From Halisarca cf. caerulea (lineage: Eukaryota > Porifera > Demospongiae > Chondrillida > Halisarcidae), in NCBI GenBank assembly GCA_963170055.1, contig CAUJGJ010000006.1, positions 836,298-876,997 on the forward strand: a stretch of 40,700 nt of DNA, in the 5' to 3' direction. Below are positions 29,215 to 40,700 of this stretch, in pieces. Each line of letters begins with the position of its first letter. Positions within the stretch are counted from its first letter, which is position 1. Both the position numbers and the translations under genes were made by a program. A model generated the notes under the pieces. The model was not told where the DNA came from. It ran no database searches and was given only the letters and a program-made list of their open reading frames with translations.

Positions 29215-32200
29215 TGTGTATTGCACTGTATTAATAGTGACCTGTATTGCAGCATTCAAGGACCCATACTTATGTACGTATGTACGTACATGTATATGTT
29301 CATCATCTTGTTTAATGCTGGCACGATTTGTTTTATATACATACAGTACATATATACATACTTACTTACACAATCGAATTTCTGGATTGTTATGGCTTGC
29401 ACCAGTGTATGTACAGAGCTCACAATAACTTTTTGGAAGTGTCTGGACATAGTGTCCAGACAAACTCCAGAATGCTCGGACATTCACATATTTGATCGGA
29501 CATGATAATGTTGACTAGCAATCATATTTTGCTAGTTTCTCATTGCTATCATGTATGCAGCTGTAAGCCAGCATACATATACAGTTTCTGGTATTTTCAT
29601 ACTATGTGCAGTAGCAATTTAGCATTTCCCCAGTCACAAACAATAGTATTGCTTTCAGTGTAAGTAAAAAGGCTTTGTGCAACTGGCCTATAAAGCACCA
29701 ATGTCCTATACACTTAGGAGAGGCTGTTTTGAACTGCAAGGCTGCTAAACAGCTGTTTCTATCCTATGGTGCCACTACCTAATTAATAGCAGAAAGTGAC
29801 AGACCACAAGCCTGTCACCTGAACAATGACAGCCTCCTACAGCCATAAACACTTCCTTTGAGCTGACACAATGTCCTGACAAAGTTGATAACATCCAGAC
29901 ATTCACTGAAAATGATCGGAAAATGTCCGATGTCCGGTTGCATTTTCGAGCTCTGATGTATCTGTTTAGTGTTATGTTATCTTGCGTGTTCATACTGAGA
30001 CACTGACATGTACGCACATTGGGCAACCCGCAGGTCTGGTGTTCAGCATGATTGGTAGAAGTGTCATAATTGTATTGTGCATACATACTATATTTGCATA
30101 CCAACTTTATAACATGCAGGATACATCTGCCTCTCATATAACCTGTGCTAGTATTATTGCAGTTTCCAACTGGTATGCGAAGCAGTATATGTACATACAT
30201 ATGTATGTTGCCTATTGCTACCTTAGTGGCTACCTCTGTTGGTGCCTCTATTGGTGCCTCTATTAGTACCTCTATTTGTGCCTCTATTAGTACCTCTATT
30301 GGCGCCTCTGTTGTTACCTCTATTAGTACCTCTATTTGTGCCTCTATTGGTACCTCAATTACTTCTTCTATTGGTGCATCTCTTGTTGGCTCTGTTGATG
30401 CCTCTATTGATGCCTCTATTGGTGCCTCTAATGGTGCCTCTATATTCTTGCCTCTATTTGTACCTCCCTATATACATAGGTGTACAATGTCCAGCTGCTG
30501 TCACTTGGCTACAGGAGGCTGTCTGGGGGAGCGCAAGCAGATTTCTTGCCAAATGTACTAAAGTGTATCTCAGGGAAGACCCCATCTCAGCAGGCCTTGT
30601 GAGTCTCAGATGTGGGGCAGCTGTGTTAATGTGTGTAGTTAAGTCTTACTTTATCATGGAATTTGGTTAATTTGGACTGCCCTATTGTGTGGAGTGATTT
30701 TGGTTGATTAATTGTACAGTAACTACTGTACATACGTATATGCAGTACACACACAGTGCAATGTACATTGTCCTTTAGCGTTATAAGGTTTACTCTCCGT
30801 GTGTGTATTTGGTTTCTGTGATATGTAGACTACTTCGGCTGTTTGTCCTTGGTCTGTCTGAGCTCCGATATCCCAAGAATGTCAAAGAACGGAAGGAAAT
30901 GTTGCCTTTGTCTGATTCTCCTTTGGTGCGAAGTGTTCTTCTGGAATTCCTCCTCGACTACCTCCTCCTGCCGTATGGGTAAGTCCAGAGGATTGCAGTG
31001 TACTGTGTTGTGACTCATGACTGTACAGTCACCTGTGTGCCATGGTACGTACATATGTATGTACATGCTGTATGTGGTATTCTCGAGTGCTAGACTAGCC
31101 ACTAGCCATGTATGTACGTATGTCTCATTGCACCCGAGAGGAATTTTATTACTCTCTTTTGCCTCACGAGTGCATGGAGCAGTATGATTATGGCAGCTAG
31201 ACTTGTACTGGACAGGGTGTGTGATATCCTTATAGTCAATGTGAGAAGTAGGGTGAACAGTGTAGCAGTAATGCTAATGTCACCTATGTGCATGCATGCA
31301 GTTCTGTGTTTCTGTTAGGATAACTGTTGCAGTTCTGCAATAAATACCGTATCTACAGTAAATGTTTCTTTTTATTCAAATAGTGTTGTGCATAATGCAT
31401 GCTTTCGTACGTACATATATACATACATATGTGCTTTTTGCTCATACGTATATGTACATCTATACTTATGTGATTTGACATAGGTCAAATCACTGTCAAA
31501 TGCACTTAGGAGGAGAGATGGGGGGTGTATTTAGCTTAGTATGCCCTCTATTTACTCTGTATTTAGATTCGGTCACATCATCCAGGATGTATGTATGTAC
31601 GTGTGTATGTCCATGCTCCATGTGTAGGGATTTTTGTGCAAGGTCTACTGATATCTAGTGTGCATGTTGAACTGGTGTACAGTGAGACCTTGATAATCTG
31701 CCACAATTGAGACTAGCATTTTGTGAGGAGGTACTGAGAGTGGGTGGACTAGAGGGTTAGAAGAGTATTGTATTTGGGGACATGTTTCACTGAATCCTTG
31801 ACAGAACGGAGAGTTTGATGAATTAAAGAGTGGGGTGATTATGGAGATGTCATTGTGCATATCAAATGTGCTTTTTACAGGAAAATTGCAATTCCAGAGG
31901 TTGTCAGTCAACAGGAGCATTCTCTGTCAGTTGTTGACGAAGCTCCCAGAGTACTACCACCTCCTGGAATGAGCTTTGTGGCTGTGGAAAGGACTACTGA
32001 AGGTGCCAACATGGAGCCTGCCTACTTGGAGAGGGTAAATGCGAACTTACGTATGTACAGACAAATTTTGTGCAGTGATAGAATTGGTATTTGACCTTTG
32101 CTAGGACAAATGGCTGACTCAGTACAGCATTATGTGTATTGGTAGATGTTTGAAAATTTGTCAGCAATTTGGCCACTTGGTCATGTGCGTATGTATGTAT

Positions 32201-32539
32201 GTTTGTCCTTACGATATGATGGAGTATTTTCACTACTGAACCATGTGACCTTATAAGTTGCTGCAGCATACCCAAATGATGCTGACACAGCAAAATTGCA
32301 TTTAGTAGCATTTATTACAACGACGTATTGGCTCAACTCTTGTTTCGATAGTTTTGAGGGATTTGCTAGTTTTGTGTGCACTAAAGTGTTTGTCATTCAA
32401 ATTGCTGACCCCACTCAGATTTGGTGTGCATGTACTTTCATGTTTTGTGGTGACCAACTGCTATTTCTAGCCCTGCATATGTACTGTATGTACATATGTG
32501 TACGTGGTTTTCAACTGTATATGTGTGTGTGTGTGTGTG

Positions 32540-32583
<44 letters not shown>

Positions 32584-34832
32584 CTCGCGTGAGTATGTAC
32601 TAGTATATGAATGTATGTCTCACGCTGCTTGTACGTATGTGAACAGTGATAATATTTTACATTGATTTATCTTGTTTTCTTCATGTGCTAGAAAAAAGGA
32701 GAAGTTTTGACTTTTCTCACCAGTGAAGTCTTCACCATCGATGAGATTATCCTTCATTTGATAGTGGCCTCTGCAGACACCAGGCAAAGGTAGAGAAGGT
32801 CCTTTGGCGGATGTTTGTAGTCACATACTGTGTTGGTATGACAAGTGCTTGTGGTTGTTCAAGTATGGTATGCATTGTGTACGCACACTATGTCTGGGAA
32901 TCTACAGTACGTATGTGTGTATGTATGGTGCGCGTGCCTCGCTTTTCAATCCTACATCTTGAGTTTTATGCCTGTCCCAGGTCTGTTAGCCTTCCTCTGT
33001 ACCCACCTACGTACATGTATGTATGGTGCTTTGTATGTTTGATTTGAACTGCGGTTCTGTGTCCAGATGAGCCCCACTTTCTGTGGAAGTTGGTTTCTCC
33101 ACATTAATGCTCCAAACCAGTGCGTACAGTACATACGTATGTACCTTATTTGAGGATGCCCATAGTGCCCTCTGGGCACACATGTACAGTACATTATGCA
33201 TGTAAACACTTGAAGCCATTTGTCAGTTTCCCGTGTGTGTACTTACAGTACAGCATATTCCAGCAAACATTGACCAGATTCCAGCAAATGTTCTTAATGA
33301 TACTCTACAACCTAACTACAGTGTGAGGCCTTTCTAAACCTAACCCTTTGCACGTTGGAGCCCTCTCTCTAAACTGGACTACACTAGTACTTAACTATAT
33401 TTGCTGTACATACAGAACCTCCCTAATCCAGAAACCTCTCTAAACTGAACCTTTTCTTTGGTCCCGAGGGTGTACGTTTTTTGCTGGCTCTGTGTACATT
33501 GTCAATGTACTTCCATATATTTGAACTTAAAGTAGGTATATGTGTGTGTGCAGTAGGTACGTATATGTGTGTGTACATTAGGTGTATGTGTTTGTACAGT
33601 AGGTGTATGTGTGTGTACAGTAGGTGTATGTGTGTGTACAGTACTTGTACATACGTACGTATGAAATGTGTTCTCATGAACATAGATACACAATACATAC
33701 TATTAACAGCACGTTACAAACTGTGAGCCACAGGGAGTATCTACGTACGTAACTATGCACATACACATGTGCATCAAACTCACTCGCAGAATATGTACGT
33801 ATGTACAAATGCACAGACGTGATCCACACAGAAAGTACATATGCTTGTACAGTACATACTTTGTAAGGTACATACTTACGTATACATACGTATGTATGCA
33901 CACACAAATGAATGTACGTATGTGTGTGTACAGTAGTTGTATGTGTGTGTACAGTAGGTGTATCTGTGTGTACTGTACAGTAGGTGTATGTGTGTGTACT
34001 GTACGGTAGGAGTATGTGTGTGTACAGTAGGTGTGTGTGTGTACTGTAGGTGTATGTGTGTGTACTATCGGTTGTTTTCCACTCTAGCATCAATGATGTA
34101 GCTGAAGATAAGTTGAAAGTGTTTGGTTTGTCCTTTGACTGGAGCAACAAGACTGCCGTGAACAGACTGTTTGCTATGTTCCAAGGTTCCTTCCACCAGC
34201 GACAAAGTAGGCCTCAGACGGCCGGGTCTGTTCAGCGTGTGGACCTCCATCGAACTCCAGTCAGTCTTCGTGTGAAACTGAAGATTGTACCTCATCTGCT
34301 GAAATCACAGCTGGCAGCAAACACATTCCCCCATTCCTTACAGGTGTGCATCATTGTGTCTGAAGCGTAGTGAAAGGGATATTGTACTGTACGTGTGATC
34401 ATGATGTGTATGTGTGCGTGTGTGCGTGCGTGCGTGTGTGTGTGCGTGCATATGTGTGTGCATGTGTGCGTTCGTACATATGTTGGGAGTGAGGGTACAG
34501 ATTGCTTAGAGTGCTTAACTTGATACTCTAATATGTGTGCAATGGACATGGTATGTTTATAGTACTGCACCTGTACGTATATGCCTGGTACTTATGTACG
34601 TAGGTACGTACATATGTACATGTGGTCTAATCTGCTGTTGCCCCTATTTTCTACTCTCATCCAAAGCTGGCGTTTGAGTGCTTGTTTGGATCTGACACTC
34701 ACTTTCGGTTGCGACACTTGGGGACCCAGTTCATCCAACACATGTGTGACCACGGTAAGTCACTCATGCTGGCAAAGATTGCTCCAGTTCTCCTGAATAA
34801 AGGACTCAACAGACTCTTAGTAGATGACCAGC

Positions 34833-34927
<95 letters not shown>

Positions 34928-34946
34928 TGTATGTGTGTGTATGTGT

Positions 34947-35008
<62 letters not shown>

Positions 35009-35310
35009 GTGTGTGTGTGTGTGTGTGCGTGTGTGTGTATGTGTGTGTGTGTGTGTTTGTGTGGTACTTGTGTGTACATGAATGCATGAATGCATGCATG
35101 TATGCGTCTAGTAGTATTGTGCATGGAGTACATATGCAATGAGACACACACATACAGTACATGCTATATACGTATGTGTGCAGTATGTGTGTGCATATCT
35201 CATTTCAAGTTATTGAACCACGTAAATAATGTATGTTTCAGTATTCTAGAGACATGTCTTATGCTACATGCATGCACACACATACGTACATGTACACACA
35301 CACACACATA

Positions 35311-35362
<52 letters not shown>

Positions 35363-35391
35363 CACATACACACATATACACACACATATAA

Positions 35392-35477
<86 letters not shown>

Positions 35478-36386
35478 GTACACAGACTGTTGCTTGTGTC
35501 NNNNNNNNNNNNNNNNNNNNNNNNNNNNNNNNNNNNNNNNNNNNNNNNNNNNNNNNNNNNNNNNNNNNNNNNNNNNNNNNNNNNNNNNNNNNNNNNNNNN
35601 NNNNNNNNNNNNNNNNNNNNNNNNNNNNNNNNNNNNNNNNNNNNNNNNNNNNNNNNNNNNNNNNNNNNNNNNNNNNNNNNNNNNNNNNNNNNNNNNNNNN
35701 CATTCTGTTGGATTATTGAGTTGTTGCTGCTCCACTTGTCATTGTAATACCTTTGAATGAGCATGGCAGATAGATGTACTGCAGTTGTTCAATGTTTGGG
35801 ATGTTCTCTTCTGCTAACTCATTCACTGCAGGATCAGAAGCTGAGGGAGCTTGCATTTGTTGCCATTGGAAAGCTAGCAAGGTATGTTCACCCCTGGATG
35901 AGCAGTTTAGTGTCCACGTAGCATGTAGTAGACTGCTGTACTGGTACAGGCTGTGTACTAAGGTAGCATTCTGAGTTGGAGCCTAACTTGTATTTCCTTG
36001 TACAGTACGCTGTCATATGCATACTGTATGTACGTACATACGTACATGGTTTATATACGTACGTACATGGTTGTACTCACACATAGTTAGGCACTGTACT
36101 TGTGTACTGTGTATTGGTCACACCAAATGTTCACTTGTTTATCGATTACTTGGTTGCTTTGCTAGGCGTGTTCCTGAGCACTTTGCTTCGAACATCAACT
36201 ACGTTGTGAACATGTTCAAATCTCTGAAGGAGGTACATCATCGGTAGTACACTTATGCATACTTGGAGTACTGTGACATCATACACATCATGCAAGCATG
36301 CTCTTCTGCCTGCCCACTTTCAGTTTTGAATACATGCATGCACGCACGTATGTGCACACATACGCACACACCCACACCCACACCCA

Positions 36387-36428
<42 letters not shown>

Positions 36429-36484
36429 TGCACACACACACACACCCACACACCCACACACCCACACACACACACACACCCACA

Positions 36485-36530
<46 letters not shown>

Positions 36531-39500
36531 CACACACACATGCACACACACACATGGCAGTGTTAACAATACCATGTTCCTTTTCCTAATGCTTCCCAGG
36601 AAAGTAAAGATGTCGGTTTGGCTGTTCAAGAATGTCTCAGTTCTCTCTCCCTGGCCTATGTCAACCCTCAAGGACTGGCCTCTGCTACACTTGAGGCCCT
36701 TGTTCTGGAGAACGTGGAATGTGTGAGTCTCTGTCTATACCATACAGTACTGTACACGGGTTGTTATGTGATACCCTTGTATGCATGTACATGTGTAGTG
36801 CCTTGGATTGCCTAGAACTACGCACGTATGTGTGTACTCCCAGGCTGTGAACATTCTGTAGCACAACATGAGTAGATTTTGTTTTTTGATGTGTCCCTCT
36901 AGTTATTTTTATGTCCCTTCACATTTGATGTGTCCCCTCTATTCTCACCACCTTTCATGTGTCCCCTTCCTCCTCCACTTTTCATGTGTCCCCTTCCTCC
37001 TCCACTTTTCATGTGTCCCCTTCCTCCTCCACTTTTCATGTGCGCCCTTCCCCATCACAGGACCATGCTGGTGCCCGGAGAGCAGCTCTCCACCTTGCCA
37101 CAACTGTGTTCCCCTTCTCCAGTGCTCCCTCAAGATATGTGTGCATACTGGCATGTGGAGATGAGTGAGTCATGCGGTGGTACTGCGTGCAATGGGTACC
37201 CTAGAGTTCGTCCTATTGAGTTTCCACAGTGTGGTTCTATTTGTGTGCTATGAAGCACTAATGTAAGTAGACTTTGGCATGGACTTGAAGCATGCCACAC
37301 ACATGTCAGCTTAGAGCAAGTCAGACTTTCACCTTTCACCAGCCGTACAATCTAGCACCTCAGGATACGTTACTGTAGAATCTATGTGTGTGTATTCTGT
37401 CGTGCATCAAGGCACCATTTGGATTAAGCCTGATATTGTGAACAGCAGTTCCCATGGTAATGACAAGTATTATACTGGTATATACGTACGTACATATTCC
37501 TCTACAGTTGTAGGAATATGTGCAATAGTTGTCAATACTTGAACATGTAATTCCTTTCGAGAATTGTCAGTTGGGCAATGTTTCACCCATCATGCACTAA
37601 TACCCCCAGGTGGATGAGGCTTTCCTGTCAAACAATCTATCATCTAGCTATTGTATTTAGACATGTGCAATACTTAACAGTTTGTGATGTTCTCTCTCTG
37701 CACACTCTAGGAGGGAGGAAGTGGTTGAGGAAGCTAAGAAGTCGTTAAGGCTGTTTAGCAACCTTCTCCCCCAGGAAGGGGAGGAGAAAGTGGAATATCC
37801 ACGATTTTCTGAGCTTATCAAGTACTTGAAGGACAGGGTAAGGCTGCGTGTACAATGTCTGCCCTTGTGTACTTATGTACGTACGTACGTACATATTGCT
37901 GTGACCAATGGTTAATGTTCCATCTTGTCATGTACCTAAACATTGTATTACAATCTTGTACGTACATGTACTGTAGTTGATAATCTTACTGGAAATCAAT
38001 GGCCAAAATCAAAATATTTCTCCAATCTTAACCAATCTCGCCTCCACAGGGTGTCATCAGAATCCAGTCTGGTAGAGCCTACAACACGAGTAGTGGTGTT
38101 CTTCCTTTCAAACCAAAAGTGTTTGCTGTGGCATTGAAATTCTGCCAAGCTTGCCTCTACAACATGTGTGGTATCTCCCAAGATTCCCTCGTGACCCTCT
38201 CCTATCTTCCCAAAATGAAAGACTATTTTGATACCTTTTCCTCTTCACAGCAAGGTTAGTGGGTATGTGGCTAGTTGGCTGGGTGTGTGAATGAATGAAA
38301 CGTTTGGTGTTTTTGTACCCATTTGGCATTTCTCACATGGTTGTGTGTTTGTCTTATATACGTTTACGCAAAGTGTTTCATGTCCCTCTCACCTTTGCAG
38401 GTGTGGATACGTTATCTCGGTACGTGGATCTCATCAAACAAGCTCTGGCTCCTAGTGGAGGTACGTACATATAGTATCAGACTTGTGTCGTCTTGTCAAG
38501 TTGTGGTGTGTAATTGTAGTCTTGTGATAGTGCTTATTTTGTGTGTAACGTGTGCTGCTTTGTACAGTACCCAGACTCTGTTCTTATGTGTGAGTGACTA
38601 TTTTGAGTACTTCTGTGCGAGTGGATTTTGTATCTACGTACGTAGTCTGTGTATTGTTTGTGGGTGACTGGTACGTACTGTATCGTATGTGCTCTTTTAT
38701 GAGTGGTTGTGATTTGTCTGCGGTCTGGTCCACTCAGGTGGGGATCTTCATGGCGTTGCTATGGGATGCCTGATAGAAGTTGTTGTAACCTGTCCCGTGC
38801 AGACTGCAAAGGATCTTGATGTTCAGTGGATCAAGGTACACACAGTAGGTGTACAGTAGGTGCACAGTAGGTGCACACAGTAGGTGCATAGCAGGTGCAC
38901 TATAGGTTCACAGTAGGTTCACAGTAGGTGCACAGTAGGTGTACATGTACAGTACGTATATGAGGTGTGTGCGAGACAGTGCATAATGTTCTATTACTCT
39001 ATGATAGTATGTGCATATTTAGTGATGTCTACATTAGATCATGTCCAGTAGAACTAGCATCCAGAGTGGTACATTGTATGCACATAGTACTCACTCTGTC
39101 TTCCCCCCAGGGGTTCCTTGGTTCCCCTCGCATTGAGACTCGGGAGCAAGCAGCACATCTCCTGGGTAGGCTGTCCTCATCGCTGAGTGAAGTGGAGTAC
39201 TCTTCTCTGTTGAATCAACTACTGCAGGACATGGACAGTAGCAAGGTGGGTTTGTGCTTGGGGTCATGTGGGTAGTTGATCTTGTCTGCTAGACCACCCT
39301 ACTTGCACTGAGTAGTAAAAGGTAGTTACAGTATGTGAATTCAGACAGTGTATTTTGGTCATATTTGATATGCGAATGTGCCTGTGTTTGTAACAATGAT
39401 GGTAACATGGGATGGCTGTTGGTAAGGACAATTTCATTTGAATGGATTGTAAATATGGTTTTGTTTCCCATTACTACGGCACTCACCCACATCTGTAAAG

Positions 39501-39960
39501 GGTTCATTGTCCTCAACACTTTAGCAAGGAAAGGAACCATTTCGGAACATCGACATGGCATTCTGCATCTGTGACTTCCACTGTTCATAGTTGTATGTTA
39601 CTTGAGCCTAAAGTCTCAACTCTTGATCCTACACATGAATATTGTGTAGAGGTGTACAGTGTACATACAATAAGATTCTTGTACATGTATACACGTACTA
39701 TCTATGGTTGTATACCAGCATGTTGTTTTTTCTGTGTGCAGATGTTGGAGCAGCAGCATGGATCGGTGTTGGCTGTTGGCTATGTGTGTGCTAGTAAACA
39801 GAAGTCATCTCCTGAGCCAATGGAAGTGGAGCAACCATCTACAGAGGACGAGCAGAGGTCGAAGAAGTTGAAGAGAGACAATGTTCTTGTAGATGTGATT
39901 GTCAGATTAGGTTAGATTTTGTGAGCATCTGAAGATTTTTGTTTAAGTGTTGTGTTTTCC

Positions 39961-40029
<69 letters not shown>

Positions 40030-40444
40030 GTGTGTGCGTGTGTGTTAGTGAATATGTGCATACATACGTACATGATAATTCATAATAATATATGTACGTA
40101 CATACATATGTACATATTATGCTTAACACACATGGTTGAATATGCACATTCAAATATACACACGTACACACTCACATTGTACGTGCTATGGACATACAAG
40201 TCAACTTCTTTTAACTGCTGCCCTGTTTCTCATAGTGGGCCTCATATCCCCTGGTCAGCAGAAGCTCCTCAGTCTTGCTGCTTGCTGCGCACTGAGGCAA
40301 ATCGCACGCGTCTCCCCACTCCCTTTCCCAGATGGCAGCAGTGACTCCACCAGCAAGGAGTCCATCATTGTGGATAGTCACAGTACAAAGTTGGACATTG
40401 TGAACATTCTGATCAAGTATCTCAGCAATACAAAGGACATCCGT
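26534..40444 (+). CDS. ECPAS: ECM29/ECPAS-like proteasome adaptor and scaffold (5' part, 21 exons)
   Basis: Exons: 26534-26547, 26673-26716, 28147-28277, 28701-28817, 30480-30598, 30829-30978, 31881-32034, 32692-32789, 34088-34343, 34667-34834, 35832-35881, 36166-36232, 36600-36722, 37061-37164, 37711-37837, 38050-38254, 38401-38460, 38738-38835, 39111-39245, 39742-39910, 40236-40444. All phases agree, giving 866 codons, a little under half of the usual 1,800-residue protein; the rest is beyond the window. ECM29 is a HEAT-repeat protein that ties the 19S cap to the 20S core and acts in proteasome quality control and localisation. Family hallmarks are [10 protein letters not shown]...[52 protein letters not shown] and [12 protein letters not shown]. 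The start ATGGCC (context GAAAATGGCC) was chosen because MADAG joins exon 2 in phase. The C-terminal Proteasom-adaptor half is not in view. The N gap at 35501-35700 lies in an intron and costs no exon. Confidence 0.95.
27077..27150. mobile_element. MITE family A, partly deleted copy
   Basis: The arms AACCCAAACTTGCTTGGTCA and TGACCAAGTGAGATTGGGTT pair, followed by GGCTATGCCAGACC on the right only. The left TIR has lost the TAGCC segment. It shares the inner CGGGGACTGA with the copy at 441-564. Confidence 0.7.
27319..27394. mobile_element. MITE family A, 76-bp near-perfect hairpin
   Basis: TAGTCTCACTTAGCCAGACC / CTACTCGCCATACAT pairs with ATGTATGGCGAGTAGGGTAT / GGCTACGCGAGACTA around a short GGCGAG centre. 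The flanking target duplication is unclear. It is in intron 2 of the ECM29-like gene. Confidence 0.88.
27553..27914 (+). mobile_element. tRNA-derived SINE with an (AAATC)n tail
   Basis: The head is tRNA-like: an A-box-like TGGCTTAGTGGGC at about 27566 and a B-box-like GAGGTCCAATCCC at about 27619, some 50 bp apart as in Pol III promoters. The body ends in a pentanucleotide tail of about eight AAATC units (27876-27914), typical of some tRNA-SINEs. It cannot fold as a full tRNA (no matching acceptor stem seen). It sits in intron 2 of the ECM29-like gene in the sense orientation. The TSD is uncertain. Confidence 0.75.
28923..28980. mobile_element. MITE family A, minimal 58-bp copy
   Basis: TTAGTCCCGCGTAGCCAGAC at the left and TGGCTACATGAGACTAA at the right, flanked by the perfect 7-bp direct repeat TGTTTGG (28916-28922 and 28981-28987). 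Little more than two termini; followed directly by a (GT)n tract. Confidence 0.9.
28988..29216. repeat. (GT)n microsatellite with GTACGTAT interruptions
   Basis: TG dinucleotide array in ECM29-like intron 4, with two larger repeats of TGTGTACGTATGTGTGTGCG. Confidence 0.95.
29414..29955. mobile_element. Possible inverted-repeat element in ECM29-like intron 4
   Basis: CAGAGCTCACAATAAC at the left and TTGCATTTTCGAGCTCTG at the right are inverted at their outer 8 bp. Subterminal CGGACAT / ATGTCCG and GTCTGGACAT / ATCCAGAC motifs occur in opposite orientation near both ends. No ORF; older and weaker than the hairpins above. Confidence 0.4.
30228..30470. repeat. 12-bp tandem repeat, about 20 copies, before the 30480 exon
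   Basis: The unit is GTGCCTCTATTG with GTACCTCTATTA variants. It forms an extended pyrimidine-rich zone that ends 10-20 bp before the acceptor TACATAG. Two plus-strand frames are open through it (ASIGAS and PLLVPL repeats), but neither continues in the exon's frame. Confidence 0.9.
32519..32590. repeat. (GT)n microsatellite ending in (GC)n
   Basis: A TG array followed by GCGCGCGCGTGCTCGCG, in the intron before the 32692 exon. Confidence 0.9.
33532..34078. repeat. Two arrays of ACAGTAGGTGTATGTGTGTG units in one ECM29-like intron
   Basis: Array one is about 33532-33645 and array two about 33915-34075, separated by 270 bp containing GTACGTATG palindromes. Each unit carries the splice-like string CAG/TAGGTGTATG. 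The true acceptor (CCACTCTAG at 34087) lies directly after the second array. A related ACAGTAGGTGCAC array is at 38842-38945. Confidence 0.85.
34835..35058. repeat. (GT)n microsatellite that begins at a splice donor
   Basis: The exon ends CAG at 34834 and the donor GTGTGT is the first unit of a 220-bp TG array with GTAT and GTGC interruptions. Confidence 0.93.
35293..35700. repeat. (CA)n microsatellite followed by an assembly gap
   Basis: A CA array with CATACACA interruptions to about 35475, then 25 bp of unique sequence and 200 N (35501-35700). The flanking exons (34834 and 35832) join in phase and read through the HEAT repeats without a missing block, so the gap is intronic. Confidence 0.95.
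36357..36556. repeat. (CA)n/(CCCACA)n microsatellite
   Basis: CA repeats mixed with ACACCCAC hexamers, in the intron upstream of the 36600 exon, ending about 40 bp before the acceptor. Confidence 0.93.
36940..37046. repeat. 27-bp pyrimidine-rich minisatellite before the 37061 exon
   Basis: About four copies of TTTTCATGTGTCCCCTTCCTCC + TCCAC end 15 bp before the acceptor CCATCACAG. The array multiplies the polypyrimidine tract of this intron. Confidence 0.9.
38842..38945. repeat. ACAGTAGGTGCAC tandem repeat
   Basis: About eight units of 10-14 bp starting 7 bp after the donor of exon 38738-38835. Each unit contains CAGTAGGTG. Confidence 0.9.
39962..40046. repeat. (GT)n microsatellite
   Basis: A TG array in the intron after the exon ending at 39910, with GTGC interruptions near its end. 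Confidence 0.95.
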
Positions 40445-40611
40445 GTGAGTGTGTGCACTGGATGTCTCCACGTTTGCTACACTTCCTGTAGTGCTAATGG
40501 TGTAGTGTGACCTCTGGGGTTTGATGTGTATGTACAGGAAATGTCTATTCCGTAAGCAAACAAATGTACAAAGTGACCTTTGTTGATTTTCAAAGAGAGG
40601 GTGTGGCAGGA

Positions 40612-40700
40612 CAGTGAGACCTCACTTATCTGACGCTCAGATATCCAGTTCCTTCACCTTCCGCAGTAGTTCTTATTGGAACAAATCTGTAGTAATCCTA
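40612..40700. mobile_element. MITE family B, copy cut by the window edge
   Basis: CAGTGAGACCTCACTTATCT followed by CCAGTTCCTTC and TTCTTATTGGAACAAATC matches the reverse complement of 7633-7806 (GTGAGGTCTCACTG end inward). It lies in the ECM29-like intron after exon 40236-40444. Confidence 0.75.

Noticed and set aside
30145..30561. An ORF reading through the 12-bp repeat into the 30480 exon region
   Set aside because: It enters the exon in a frame different from the ECM29 frame, and the acceptor TACATAG/GTGTACAATGTC gives the conserved reading.
35501..35700. A lost exon in the N gap
   Set aside because: The exons before and after (ending 34834 and starting 35832) join in phase, and the HEAT-repeat sequence continues without a missing block.

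Overview
The window is eukaryotic and looks like an early-branching metazoan, most probably a demosponge. Coding sequence is split into small exons with GT-AG introns of about 90 bp to a few kb. There is one RT-type retroelement remnant related to those seen in sponges and cnidarians, many MITE-like hairpins, and very abundant (GT)n/(CA)n microsatellites and minisatellites. The organism assignment is an inference. A run of 200 N inside a (CA)n tract (35501-35700) shows that this is a draft assembly.

Layout. 1-2325: no host gene; MITEs and, on the minus strand, a broken retroelement C-terminal region (1111-2325). 2394-4730: a two-exon SMP-30/regucalcin-like gene with its metal-binding residues intact. 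About 3480-25620: a tandem segmental duplication. Each copy holds the end of the SMP-30-like gene followed by a seven- or eight-exon gene for a single-pass membrane protein. That protein has a signal peptide, two fibronectin-III-like domains, an FSSWS motif that recalls the WSXWS box, one transmembrane helix and a short tail. Copy 1 (5526-13369) reads openly; its first intron leaves a phase gap that a candidate 35-nt microexon would fill. Copy 2 (15074-25314) keeps every recognised exon but has a 2-bp deletion in exon 5, giving a stop before the transmembrane helix. Its SMP-30 exon is a decayed fragment (14690-14862). The copies differ mainly in mobile-element insertions and in minisatellite expansion.

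25620-26533 is intergenic and includes a broken duplicate of an ECM29 exon. 26534-40444+: the first 21 exons (866 codons) of an ECM29/ECPAS proteasome-adaptor gene, which runs off the right edge. All exon phases agree through to 40444. One intron holds a tRNA-derived SINE, and several hold miniature hairpin elements and minisatellites next to splice sites.

The genes share no pathway that I can see. SMP-30-like is a cytosolic metal-dependent lactonase or calcium-binding type protein, the duplicated gene is a cell-surface protein, and ECM29 is a proteasome scaffold. The most original content is the duplicated FN3 receptor-like pair, with one member apparently truncated to a form lacking the membrane anchor, and a MITE family with 7-bp target duplications for which the duplication supplies a natural empty site.
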